Source: an uncultured Altererythrobacter sp. (GTDB lineage Bacteria > Pseudomonadota > Alphaproteobacteria > Sphingomonadales > Sphingomonadaceae). Taken from it: a stretch of DNA of 8,682 nucleotides. Location: positions 1 to 8,682 of the forward strand of contig CALFEA010000126.1 of the NCBI GenBank assembly GCA_937950385.1. Reading direction: 5' to 3'. Of this stretch, positions 1 through 5,306 are shown piece by piece (positions within the stretch are counted from its first letter, which is position 1; each line of letters begins with the position of its first letter). The notes beneath the pieces are model-generated. The model had not been told where the DNA came from and did not search any database. It saw nothing but the letters and a program-made list of their open reading frames with translations. Both the position numbers and the translations under genes were made by a program.

Positions 1-1
1 A

Positions 2-64
2 GCTGTCGCCGTCGTTCTGATGGGACTTGCAGCCAAATTTGGAGAGCCGTCCCATGACGCTTGA
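2..64 (+). CDS. Possible C-terminal end of an upstream gene (partial)
   Basis: The reading frame that starts at the left edge stays open for 20 codons and ends with TGA at 62-64, inside gloB. The visible peptide begins with a hydrophobic run (AVAVVLMGLAA) and ends KFGEPSHDA, which would fit the last membrane segment and short tail of a membrane protein. The stop lies 11 bases into gloB, an overlap typical of co-transcribed, translationally coupled genes. Twenty codons are too few to identify a family, and chance opening of this frame cannot be excluded. Of the other two + frames, one carries gloB and the other gives a non-hydrophobic peptide that stops by 57. Confidence 0.33.
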   Translation, partial: AVAVVLMGLAAKFGEPSHDA

Positions 65-812
65 GGTCGCCTTATTCCCTTGTCTCTCTGATAATTACGG
101 GTTCCTGCTGCATGATCTCGATACGGGTGCAACAGCGGCGATTGATACGCCCGATGCAAAAGAGATCGCGAAACAATGTGAGACCCGCGGTTGGACCCTG
201 ACAGAGATTTGGAACACCCATTGGCACCCTGATCATGCAGGCGGCAATAAAGCGATTGTCGAGGCGACCGGCGCTAAAATCACTGCACCGGAAGAAGTGC
301 GCAAGCTCTCTGAAATTGACACTGTCGTCGCGCATGGAGATAGCGTGCAATTGGGCGCATTCACAGCCAATGTGATCGACGTCTCGGGCCACACCAATGG
401 CCATATCGCATTCCATATCGCTGATGCAGACGTAGCCTTTGTTGGCGATGCCGTCTTCGCACTTGGCTGCGGCCGTATGTTCGAAGGTGAGCCCCAGCAA
501 TTCTGGGACAGCCTCGACCGCATCCGCGCCCTACCCTCCTCCACCACGCTCTATTGCGCGCACGAATACACCGCCGCCAATGCAAAGTTTGCCGCCCATG
601 CCGACCCAGACAATGCCGCATTGGCTGACTATGTTGCAGAGATTACCCAAAAGCGTGAGCGAGGCGAACGCACCGTTCCTATGGGCCTTGAGCGGGAATT
701 GGCTACCAACCCCTTCCTGCGTGCCGATGATCCGGTATTGGCGGCGAAGTGGGGCGGATCTACGCCTGCAGAAACATTCGCCGCATTGCGCGCCGCAAAG
801 GACAATTTTTAA
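54..812 (+). CDS. gloB: Hydroxyacylglutathione hydrolase (glyoxalase II)
   Basis: This is a cytoplasmic thiolesterase that hydrolyses S-D-lactoylglutathione to D-lactate and glutathione, the second step of methylglyoxal detoxification. The 252-residue product has the usual family length. The N-terminal metallo-beta-lactamase fold carries the binuclear metal signature THxHxDH (H56, H58, D60, H61). The remaining ligands are H113 in GHTNGH, D132 in VGD and H170 in CAHEYT. The glyoxalase II hallmark GCGRMFEG (138-145) and the C-terminal NPFLR (219-223) match the glutathione-binding helical domain and separate it from generic MBL hydrolases. I chose ATG 54 because GGAGAG lies 7 bases upstream; a TTG at 27 in the same frame would add nine residues without support. 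All key residues are present, so it should be active. It overlaps the possible upstream gene by 11 bases and ends 5 bases before the oxidoreductase gene. Confidence 0.95.
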   Translation: MTLEVALFPCLSDNYGFLLHDLDTGATAAIDTPDAKEIAKQCETRGWTLTEIWNTHWHPDHAGGNKAIVEATGAKITAPEEVRKLSEIDTVVAHGDSVQLGAFTANVIDVSGHTNGHIAFHIADADVAFVGDAVFALGCGRMFEGEPQQFWDSLDRIRALPSSTTLYCAHEYTAANAKFAAHADPDNAALADYVAEITQKRERGERTVPMGLERELATNPFLRADDPVLAAKWGGSTPAETFAALRAAKDNF

Positions 813-817
813 GCGCT

Positions 818-1798
818 ATGCAAGCTCTTCGGGTTAAGACCTTATCGAGCGATCTTTCCGGCACTGCGCTGGCTGATTTGCCTACGCCAACACGCGGCCC
901 GGGCGAAGTGCTCGTGCAAGTCCGCGCCGCATCATTGAACTTTCCCGACCTGTTGATGACGCGCGGGGAATATCAATTCAAACCCGATGCGCCATTCACC
1001 AGCGGGCTAGAAATGGCCGGCGAGGTCTTGGAGGCAGACGAGACAAGCGGCTTTGCAAAAGGCGACAAAGTGATTGGCGGCAACAAAACCGGTGCGTTCG
1101 CCGAAGTCGCGAGCAGTCCGGCGCGCGGATTGTCTCCCCTCCCCAAAGGCATGAGCTTTGCCCAAGGCGCAGCAATGGGTGCAGCCTATTCCACTGCTTA
1201 CACCGGTTTGGTCGAACTGGGCCGCCTGCGGCCGGATCAATGGGTCTGCGTCCACGGGGCCAGCGGAGGCGTAGGTTTGGCGGCGGTTGATCTGGCCAAG
1301 GCTATGGGCGCAAAGGTGATCGCCACCAGCGGCGTAGAGAGCAAGCTGGCGCGGATTGAAGCATTGGCTAAGCCTGACGCCTGCATCCTTGCTGAGGGGC
1401 GCTTCCGTGAGGCTGTGAGCGACATTACCGGCGGCATGTTGTGCGATATCGTGTTTGATCCGGTGAACGGTGATGTATTTGATGAAAGCACACGCTGCGT
1501 AGCCTTCGGTGGCCAATTGCAAGTCGTTGGTTTTACCAGCGGGCGCATTGCAGACATTGCGACCAATATTCCGCTGATCAAAGGTTTCAGCGTCGTGGGA
1601 TTGCGCGCTGGCGAATATGCACGCCGCTTCCCTGAACGCGGCAAAGCCATCACGGCAGCTATCGCCGAGCTAGCCGAAGAAAAGCGCATTACCCCGGCGA
1701 TTGACCGGACTCTGCCCTTGTCGCGGTGGCGTGAGGGTTTTCAAGCGATGGCGAACCGCGAGCTTGTGGGCAAAGTGGTGTTTGAGCCGGGAAGCTAA
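818..1798 (+). CDS. Zinc-independent NADPH:quinone oxidoreductase, MDR superfamily
   Basis: This is a 326-residue medium-chain dehydrogenase/reductase of the quinone oxidoreductase type, probably cytoplasmic and NADPH-dependent. The N-terminal GroES-like domain has the family motif NFPDLLMTRGEYQ (41-53) followed by GLEMAGEV (63-70). The Rossmann domain has a glycine-rich loop HGASGGVG (146-153), then a segment KVIAT and a Ser/Lys pair (SGVESK) of the kind seen in NADPH users. The cysteine pattern of zinc-dependent alcohol dehydrogenases is absent. The DPVNGDVFDES and VVGFTSGRI blocks in the C-terminal half are typical of this subfamily. The start is ATG 818, because the segment before it is only gloB read in another frame; the nearest purine-rich site (AAAGGA, 797-802) is rather far, so translation may depend on coupling to gloB. 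The true substrate (quinone, enone or acyl-CoA enoyl group) cannot be told from sequence. Confidence 0.88.
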   Translation: MQALRVKTLSSDLSGTALADLPTPTRGPGEVLVQVRAASLNFPDLLMTRGEYQFKPDAPFTSGLEMAGEVLEADETSGFAKGDKVIGGNKTGAFAEVASSPARGLSPLPKGMSFAQGAAMGAAYSTAYTGLVELGRLRPDQWVCVHGASGGVGLAAVDLAKAMGAKVIATSGVESKLARIEALAKPDACILAEGRFREAVSDITGGMLCDIVFDPVNGDVFDESTRCVAFGGQLQVVGFTSGRIADIATNIPLIKGFSVVGLRAGEYARRFPERGKAITAAIAELAEEKRITPAIDRTLPLSRWREGFQAMANRELVGKVVFEPGS

Positions 1799-1820
1799 GC
1801 CCGCTTTTGGGCCGCATACG

Positions 1821-1846
1821 AAAAAGGCGGCCCTGCAAGGCCGCCT
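1821..1846 (-). terminator. Intrinsic terminator of the F0 operon, between convergent genes
   Basis: An 8-bp perfect stem (1825-1832 with 1839-1846, core GGCGGCC/GGCCGCC) closes a 6-base loop. Read on the - strand the stem runs directly into a T tract (positions 1825-1821), the classic rho-independent form, 28 bases downstream of the atpF stop. Read on the + strand the same stem is followed by TCATTCT, which is U-poor, so it should stop transcripts of the quinone oxidoreductase gene less well. It separates the two convergent transcription units. Confidence 0.85.
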
Positions 1847-1873
1847 CATTCTGATAACCGAATTAGCGAGCGA

Positions 1874-2431
1874 TCAAATCGAATTGATCAGCTCATCCGC
1901 CAAAGCTTTGTCAGCCTCTGCGCCGTGCTTGCCAGCGATCAGCTTTTGCGAAGCCAATGCGGCAGCAGATGCTGCTGCCACGCGGACTTGCTCAACCGCG
2001 TCGCGTTCTGCAGCGGCGATCTTGTCTTCTGCCATTTGCTTGCGCCGTGCGACCATGGCCTTGCTGTCAGCCTCAGCCTTTTCGACAATCGCGTCTGCCT
2101 CACGGGCGGCATTGTCCATCATGGCTTCTGCATCTTTTTCAGCGCCTTTGATCTTAGCCGCATATTCAGCGCGCAAAGCTTCTGCTTCGCTGCGCAATTT
2201 CTTGGCTTCATCAAGCTGGCTGCGGATCTCTGCGATCTTCGCATCCAATCCGCCGGTAATCATGCCGGGCACTTTTTTCCAGATGAAAACCAGCACCAGA
2301 ACGAGCATCGCCACGCCGACCCAATTGTAAGGGGCAAGGCCCAAAGCCGTTGGATCAACATGCGCGACGGGCTCGCTGCCATCAGCAATATCTGCGGCAC
2401 CGCCGCCCAGAATGGTCAAGAGATTAGGCAT
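1874..2431 (-). CDS. atpF: F0F1 ATP synthase subunit b
   Basis: This is one of two different b-type subunits of the peripheral stator stalk, which holds F1 static against the rotating c-ring. The 185-residue product has an N-terminal stretch of about 36 residues, one membrane segment (about 37-51, ending FIWKKVP), and then a long charged, alanine-rich helix to the C terminus. The helix pattern (GGLDAKIAEI onward, many A/E/K residues) is the right-handed coiled coil typical of b. ATG 2431 overlaps the atpF' stop by 8 bases (ATGCCTAA), and a strong AGGAGG sits 9 bases upstream inside atpF', so translation of the two stator subunits should be coupled. It is the last gene of the operon, followed by the terminator. 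E. coli b begins with its membrane segment almost at once, so the N-terminal extension is a visible difference. Confidence 0.93.
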   Translation of the reverse strand: MPNLLTILGGGAADIADGSEPVAHVDPTALGLAPYNWVGVAMLVLVLVFIWKKVPGMITGGLDAKIAEIRSQLDEAKKLRSEAEALRAEYAAKIKGAEKDAEAMMDNAAREADAIVEKAEADSKAMVARRKQMAEDKIAAAERDAVEQVRVAAASAAALASQKLIAGKHGAEADKALADELINSI

Positions 2432-2918
2432 TAGCCAGCGCCTCCTTAACGGCTTTGCTCGCCGCAGCCTTGGTCACTTTCGCACCTGCAAGCCGCTGCA
2501 CAATGTCCTGCGTCGCCTCAGCAGCAACACCCTCAACCTCTTTCATCGCAGAAGTGCGAGCATCGGAAATCCGCGCCTCTGCTTCTGCCAATTTGGTGTC
2601 GAGCCGTTTTTGAGCCGCTGCGATTTTCTTTTCAGAAAAGGCTGCGCCTTTTGCCTTGGCATCGGAAATCAAAGCCTGCGCTGCTGCACGGTTTTCATTC
2701 TCGCGTTGACGCCAAGTTTCTTCTTGTTCCTCCGCCCCGTCTTGGGCCGCCTGAGCTGCCGCCAAATCGTCGGCAATCTGTTTGTCACGCAGGGCTACAG
2801 TATCCATCACTTTTGGCACCATTCCGCGTCCAATGACGAAGAAAGTGAAGCCGAAAAAGATAAGCAGCCAGAAAATCTGACTGGCGTAGGTCTCTGCTAG
2901 CTGGGCTATCTGAGGCAT
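2424..2918 (-). CDS. atpF': F0F1 ATP synthase subunit b'
   Basis: This is the second stator subunit; b and b' pair as a heterodimer in alphaproteobacteria, cyanobacteria and chloroplasts. The product from ATG 2918 has 164 residues: a short N terminus (MPQIAQLAETYASQIFW), one membrane helix at about 13-30, then a long Ala/Glu/Lys/Gln-rich helix. The order c, b', b is the usual one. The frame stays open up to a TTG at 2996, but those extra 26 residues are not hydrophobic or family-like, while the MPQ start resembles b' proteins. The start has only a weak ribosome site (GGA, 9 bases upstream). The 87-base leader from the atpE stop is described separately. The C-terminal codons overlap the start of atpF. 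Confidence 0.92.
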   Translation of the reverse strand: MPQIAQLAETYASQIFWLLIFFGFTFFVIGRGMVPKVMDTVALRDKQIADDLAAAQAAQDGAEEQEETWRQRENENRAAAQALISDAKAKGAAFSEKKIAAAQKRLDTKLAEAEARISDARTSAMKEVEGVAAEATQDIVQRLAGAKVTKAAASKAVKEALANA

Positions 2919-3005
2919 GCGTGTGCGTCCGTATAAAACGAAGGAGGAACGACATCCGGCAGGCAACGCGCAATGCGCCGCCCGCTCAGATATCAAATGC
3001 GTGTC
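2919..3005 (-). promoter_or_regulatory. Leader between atpE and atpF' with GC-rich hairpin and CCTCCTT motif
   Basis: This is the longest gap inside the F0 operon. In the transcript a GC-rich stem can form (GGCGGC with GCCTGCC, one bulged U, about 2957-2983) shortly after the atpE stop. It is followed by a pyrimidine-rich stretch with CCTCCTT (2947-2941), the same bases as the anti-Shine-Dalgarno end of 16S rRNA. No good ribosome site precedes the atpF' ATG. An intercistronic hairpin here could protect the 3' end of atpE mRNA or lower translation of b', in keeping with the high c:b' ratio in the complex. This role is inference. Confidence 0.4.
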
Positions 3006-3233
3006 TTAAGCAACGAAGATTAGGATCATCGCCACAACAAAGGCCAGCAGACCGAGAAGCTCGGCAGCCGCAAAACCAATGAACAAACGGCCCTGTTGAC
3101 CGTCAGCCGCGCCAGGATTGCGCAATGCGCTTTCGAGGAACGAACCAAATACGTTACCAACACCGATGGCGGCCATGCCGGCACCGATAGCTGCGAGACC
3201 CGCACCAACGAGCTTTGCTGCTTCTGCTTCCAT
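3006..3233 (-). CDS. atpE: F0F1 ATP synthase subunit c (proteolipid)
   Basis: This is the c-ring subunit whose carboxylate carries protons through the membrane. The 75-residue product is the usual length and forms a two-helix hairpin. Helix 1 holds the glycine-repeat motif GAGLAAIGAG and GVG (about 10-26), which packs the ring. The polar loop has ALRNPGA (R38, N39, P40), the contact site for the F1 central stalk; RNP is the alphaproteobacterial and mitochondrial form. Helix 2 has the proton-binding glutamate E58 in AAAELLG. I see no sodium-site pattern: E58 is followed by LLG, and helix 1 lacks a Gln at the usual ligand position, so proton coupling is expected. ATG 3233 has AGGAG 8 bases upstream, embedded in an AT-rich leader suited to strong translation. 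Confidence 0.97.
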   Translation of the reverse strand: MEAEAAKLVGAGLAAIGAGMAAIGVGNVFGSFLESALRNPGAADGQQGRLFIGFAAAELLGLLAFVVAMILIFVA

Positions 3234-3291
3234 GATATAAACTCCTAATGTAAATACTTAAATTGATTGAAGAACTTGAACGAATTGAACT
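3234..3291 (-). promoter_or_regulatory. AT-rich translation leader of atpE
   Basis: The 58-base gap between atpB and atpE is much richer in A/T than its surroundings and contains TTCAA three times in the transcript sense before the AGGAG ribosome site. I find no stable stem in it. In E. coli an unstructured U/A-rich sequence ahead of atpE is an established translational enhancer that supplies the many c copies per complex. The similarity in position and base composition suggests the same job here, but this is by analogy. Confidence 0.4.
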
Positions 3292-4080
3292 TTAGTGAAG
3301 ATGCTCTGCGTCATTGATATACAGCGACGTTAGCAGAGCGAAAACATAGGCCTGAATGCCAGCAACCAGAATTTCCAGCGCGCTGATGGCGATCATCAGG
3401 GCAAAACTTGGCAGGCTGACCAGTGCGGCAATACCAACGCCTGCATTGATCCCGTCAATGACAAAGCTGGAAAGCACTTTCAGCAAAACGTGACCCGCCA
3501 TCATCGCCACAAACAGCCGCAATGCGAGGCTAAATGGTCGGATTAGGAAGGAGAAAAACTCGATCAGCGCAATGGCCGGAACCATCGGCAACGGCGTGCC
3601 ATGCGGCACAAACAGGCTGAAGAATTTGAAGCCGTGTTTCCAAAAGCCCACAATCAAAACGATCGCAAAACTTATGACTGCCAATACGCCGGTCACGGTA
3701 AAGTGGCTGGTGAAAGTAAAGGGATGCACGCCGATAACGCCCAAAGGCATTAGGCCGAGCAGGTTGGCGAACAGGATGAACATGAACAGGCTGAAGATGT
3801 AAGGCACATATTTGCGCCCTTCTTTGCCCACATTCGCCTCGAGCATGTCGTCAATAAAGCCAGTGAAAAACTCCACTGCCATTTGCCAACGCCCGGGCAC
3901 AAGTTCACGCTTCATACCGCCAGCCACAAAAACGGCAAGCAGCACGGTTGTGATAGCCATCCACATCGCGGAATTTGTAAACGCGATGTTGAAACCTTCG
4001 ATGTTCCAGCCATCGGTGCCAAACAATGGCTCGATGGTAAACTGGTGCATCGGATCGACTTTGCCTTCTTCGGCTGCCAC
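3292..4080 (-). CDS. atpB: F0F1 ATP synthase subunit a
   Basis: This integral membrane subunit forms the two proton half-channels next to the c-ring. From GTG 4080 the product has 262 residues with about five to six hydrophobic segments. The essential arginine is R188 in SLALRLF. H197 nine residues later and E236 with Q243 in the last helix (ALEIL to GIQAYVFALL) correspond to E. coli E219, H245 and Q252 with His and Glu exchanged, a swap known from alphaproteobacteria and mitochondria. VDPMHQFTIEP near the N terminus is typical of this lineage. Start choice: GTG 4086 and GTG 4080 are both in frame. GAAGGA lies 4 bases before the first and 10 before the second, so I prefer 4080, but the difference is only two residues. 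The gap to atpI is about 45 bases. Confidence 0.95.
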   Translation of the reverse strand: MAAEEGKVDPMHQFTIEPLFGTDGWNIEGFNIAFTNSAMWMAITTVLLAVFVAGGMKRELVPGRWQMAVEFFTGFIDDMLEANVGKEGRKYVPYIFSLFMFILFANLLGLMPLGVIGVHPFTFTSHFTVTGVLAVISFAIVLIVGFWKHGFKFFSLFVPHGTPLPMVPAIALIEFFSFLIRPFSLALRLFVAMMAGHVLLKVLSSFVIDGINAGVGIAALVSLPSFALMIAISALEILVAGIQAYVFALLTSLYINDAEHLH

Positions 4081-4125
4081 GATCACTCAATCCTTCAAAA
4101 GCCTAGCAAACCAATGCTTTGCAAC

Positions 4126-4461
4126 TCAATCTTCCGAAGAAGCCTTAGCCGACGCTGCATTAGCGCTGCGAATAATGTTCCTGAAGGCCACCCCTATTCC
4201 AAAGAACAGACCAACCAACAGACCCCAGGGCATCGTTCCGGCGAAATAATCAAACGTCCAGCCGATAACTATACCGCCAAAGATCCCACCTAAAAGGTCA
4301 GCCAAGACCCGGTTACCACTGCGATAATTCGCATCAGCACCCGCGATTTTCGGCTGGTTGCGCTCCTCTTCGCGCTCTTGAACAGCCTTAAGCCGTTCTT
4401 CGAGCGCATCGATCCGCGCATCCTCAGCGATGGGCTCTCCTGCGGGTTTTTCGTCACTCAT
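4126..4461 (-). CDS. atpI: ATP synthase protein I, AtpZ/AtpI family
   Basis: This small membrane protein is encoded first in many F0 operons. The family assists c-ring assembly and has been linked to magnesium supply, but it is not part of the finished enzyme. The 111-residue product has an acidic, charged N-terminal segment likely to be a cytoplasmic coiled coil (about 12-36), then the family block YRSGNRVLADLLGG (46-59). Two membrane helices follow at about 55-70 and 78-94, separated by a short loop with DYFAGTMPWG, and then a charged tail. ATG 4461 is well supported by AAGGAGG 6 bases upstream, one of the best ribosome sites in the window. It is the first gene after the 143-base gap and so probably the first of the F0 transcription unit. 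Confidence 0.92.
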   Translation of the reverse strand: MSDEKPAGEPIAEDARIDALEERLKAVQEREEERNQPKIAGADANYRSGNRVLADLLGGIFGGIVIGWTFDYFAGTMPWGLLVGLFFGIGVAFRNIIRSANAASAKASSED

Positions 4462-4522
4462 ATCCAGCCTCCTTTTCGGGGAATGCGGGGCATGGGTTCA
4501 GATACCCGCCGAGGGCGTCGTC

Positions 4523-4551
4523 CCCTTAGGCATGGGGCAAATGCAAGTCAA
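4523..4551 (-). promoter_or_regulatory. Candidate promoter of the F0 operon
   Basis: On the - strand TTGACT (4551-4546) is a near-perfect -35 box, followed after 17 bases by TAAGGG (4528-4523) in the -10 position. The -10 match is poor, although -10 boxes in this group are often weak. A start near 4516 would give an untranslated leader of roughly 55 bases ending in the strong atpI ribosome site. Placement in the only sizeable gap upstream of the atp genes supports the call. The -35 box overlaps the inverted repeat at 4548-4570. Confidence 0.35.
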
Positions 4552-4570
4552 CCGGCACTAGGCCGGTTGA
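4548..4570 (-). repeat. Perfect 9-bp inverted repeat between ydbL and atpI
   Basis: TCAACCGGC and its exact complement GCCGGTTGA flank a 5-base spacer, 35 bases after the ydbL stop. In RNA this gives a 9-bp stem. Read on the - strand it is followed by CTTGCATTTG, not a U run, so it would be a poor rho-independent terminator. It could be a 3'-end-stabilising hairpin for ydbL, a weak terminator, or a protein-binding operator, since one arm contains most of the candidate -35 box. Confidence 0.55.
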
Positions 4571-4604
4571 ACGCGCTTATTTTGATGTAATGGAGTGACA
4601 GCCT

Positions 4605-4994
4605 TTATGTGCAGGCAGGATCGCGCAGAGGCGCCGCACTGGTGCGGGTCTGCCAACTGCCATCAGGCGCTTGGTATTTTTCACCGGGAACGGTGCGTGC
4701 GATCGCCTGACAAGCCGCCGCTTTTGCATATTGCTCAACCGTCGCGCCCTCGGTCTGAGCGCGGCGTGTATAAACGGCCTTACGCTTGATATTAATGTCA
4801 TTCACAAGGCGGCGAAGAGCGGGTGTTTCCTGACCAACCACGCCAAGATAGCCATTATTGCGCTCGCCAACTTGACCAGCACTGCGCGCTGCCGAATAGG
4901 CTGGATCGCGTTGCGCCTGAGCAGGAGCCACAATGCCCACCGCTGCAACAGCAGCAAGCGTACCGGCAAAAGCAAGGTTACGGAGCATTTTCAT
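4605..4994 (-). CDS. ydbL: YdbL-like DUF1318 periplasmic protein
   Basis: This 129-residue secreted protein resembles E. coli YdbL, reported as a periplasmic partner or chaperone of the YdbH-YnbE intermembrane bridge. The N terminus is a clear Sec signal peptide: MKMLRN, a hydrophobic core to about residue 24, and an AQA cleavage site near 27. The mature part has the DUF1318 features VGERNNGYLG (42-51), NDINIKRKAVY (65-75) and a VEQYAKAAA helix followed by PGEKY. Two cysteines (C95, C128) could pair in the periplasm. I chose ATG 4994 because GGAAGGA lies 8 bases upstream and the signal peptide begins there; the frame is open to 5069, but that part overlaps ynbE and is not signal-like. It lies 34 bases after ynbE, with a hairpin in the gap, and is the last gene of the bridge cluster. 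Confidence 0.88.
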   Translation of the reverse strand: MKMLRNLAFAGTLAAVAAVGIVAPAQAQRDPAYSAARSAGQVGERNNGYLGVVGQETPALRRLVNDINIKRKAVYTRRAQTEGATVEQYAKAAACQAIARTVPGEKYQAPDGSWQTRTSAAPLRDPACT

Positions 4995-5009
4995 CTGTGT
5001 TTTCCTTCC

Positions 5010-5025
5010 GGTGCCCGAGGGCACC
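5010..5025 (-). promoter_or_regulatory. Hairpin abutting the ydbL ribosome site
   Basis: GGTGCC and GGCACC pair perfectly around a CTCG tetraloop (a seventh pair is possible) in the 34-base gap between ynbE and ydbL. The 3' side of the stem touches the ydbL Shine-Dalgarno GGAAGGA (5009-5003) directly. No U run follows, so it is not a terminator. It may stabilise the upstream message or hinder access to the ydbL ribosome site. Confidence 0.45.
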
Positions 5026-5028
5026 TCT

Positions 5029-5232
5029 TCAAAAAATATCTGCATTCTCGTCAATGGCCTCGGATGCATCTTCTACAAGCCTAGCCGTGACTTCAATATT
5101 AATATTCAGCGTTATGACAATCGGATCTGTCGGAGCCGTTAGGTTGATACACCCGCTCAAACCCAACAGAACAGGCCCCAAAACAGCACTCGGCATTATC
5201 ACTCGCCAATTGCACTTCGCCTGACCTTGCAT
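5029..5232 (-). CDS. ynbE: YnbE-like small outer-membrane lipoprotein
   Basis: This is a 67-residue lipoprotein resembling E. coli YnbE (about 61 residues), which is proposed to form an oligomer at the outer membrane and extend the beta-groove of YdbH. From ATG 5232 the signal peptide has a basic n-region, a hydrophobic stretch and the lipobox LSGC with lipidated C28; the next residue is not Asp, so sorting to the outer membrane is expected. The mature 40 residues begin INLTAPTDPIVITLNINIE, a beta-rich block typical of YnbE, and end in an acidic helix with a terminal IF, like the LF ending of E. coli YnbE. The frame also has an ATG at 5310 overlapping the ydbH stop (ATGA). I prefer 5232 because GAGG lies 8 bases upstream and the 5310 start would put 53 residues before the lipid cysteine. 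Confidence 0.85.
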   Translation of the reverse strand: MQGQAKCNWRVIMPSAVLGPVLLGLSGCINLTAPTDPIVITLNINIEVTARLVEDASEAIDENADIF

Positions 5233-5306
5233 TGTGCTTGCCTCGCCCCTTTTATTTACAAGAGCATTGCTGGCATTGCCTGCAGCTTCGGTCAAATCTG
5301 ATACCT

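Noticed and set aside
801..817. T run at the end of gloB as a possible terminator
   Set aside because: No stem precedes the T run, and the next gene starts five bases after the stop, so read-through is needed.
1007..1689. Two - strand open frames opposite the quinone oxidoreductase gene
   Set aside because: The sense frame has the complete MDR signatures; the antisense products have none.
1701..2330. + strand open frame of 209 codons running from the oxidoreductase gene into atpF
   Set aside because: It crosses the strong terminator, overlaps two real genes in wrong frames, and encodes a low-complexity Ala/Ser-rich product.
2412..2900. + strand open frame of 162 codons opposite atpF'
   Set aside because: It is fully antisense to atpF'. 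The product has no family features, and the length follows from the Ala/Glu-rich coiled-coil codons of the real gene.
3812..4293. Two + strand open frames opposite atpB and atpI
   Set aside because: Both are antisense to conserved F0 genes and show no domain or ribosome site that would support expression.
4671..5224. Overlapping + strand frames opposite ydbL and ynbE
   Set aside because: They are antisense to a gene with a clear signal peptide and to a gene with a clear lipobox; the products lack features.
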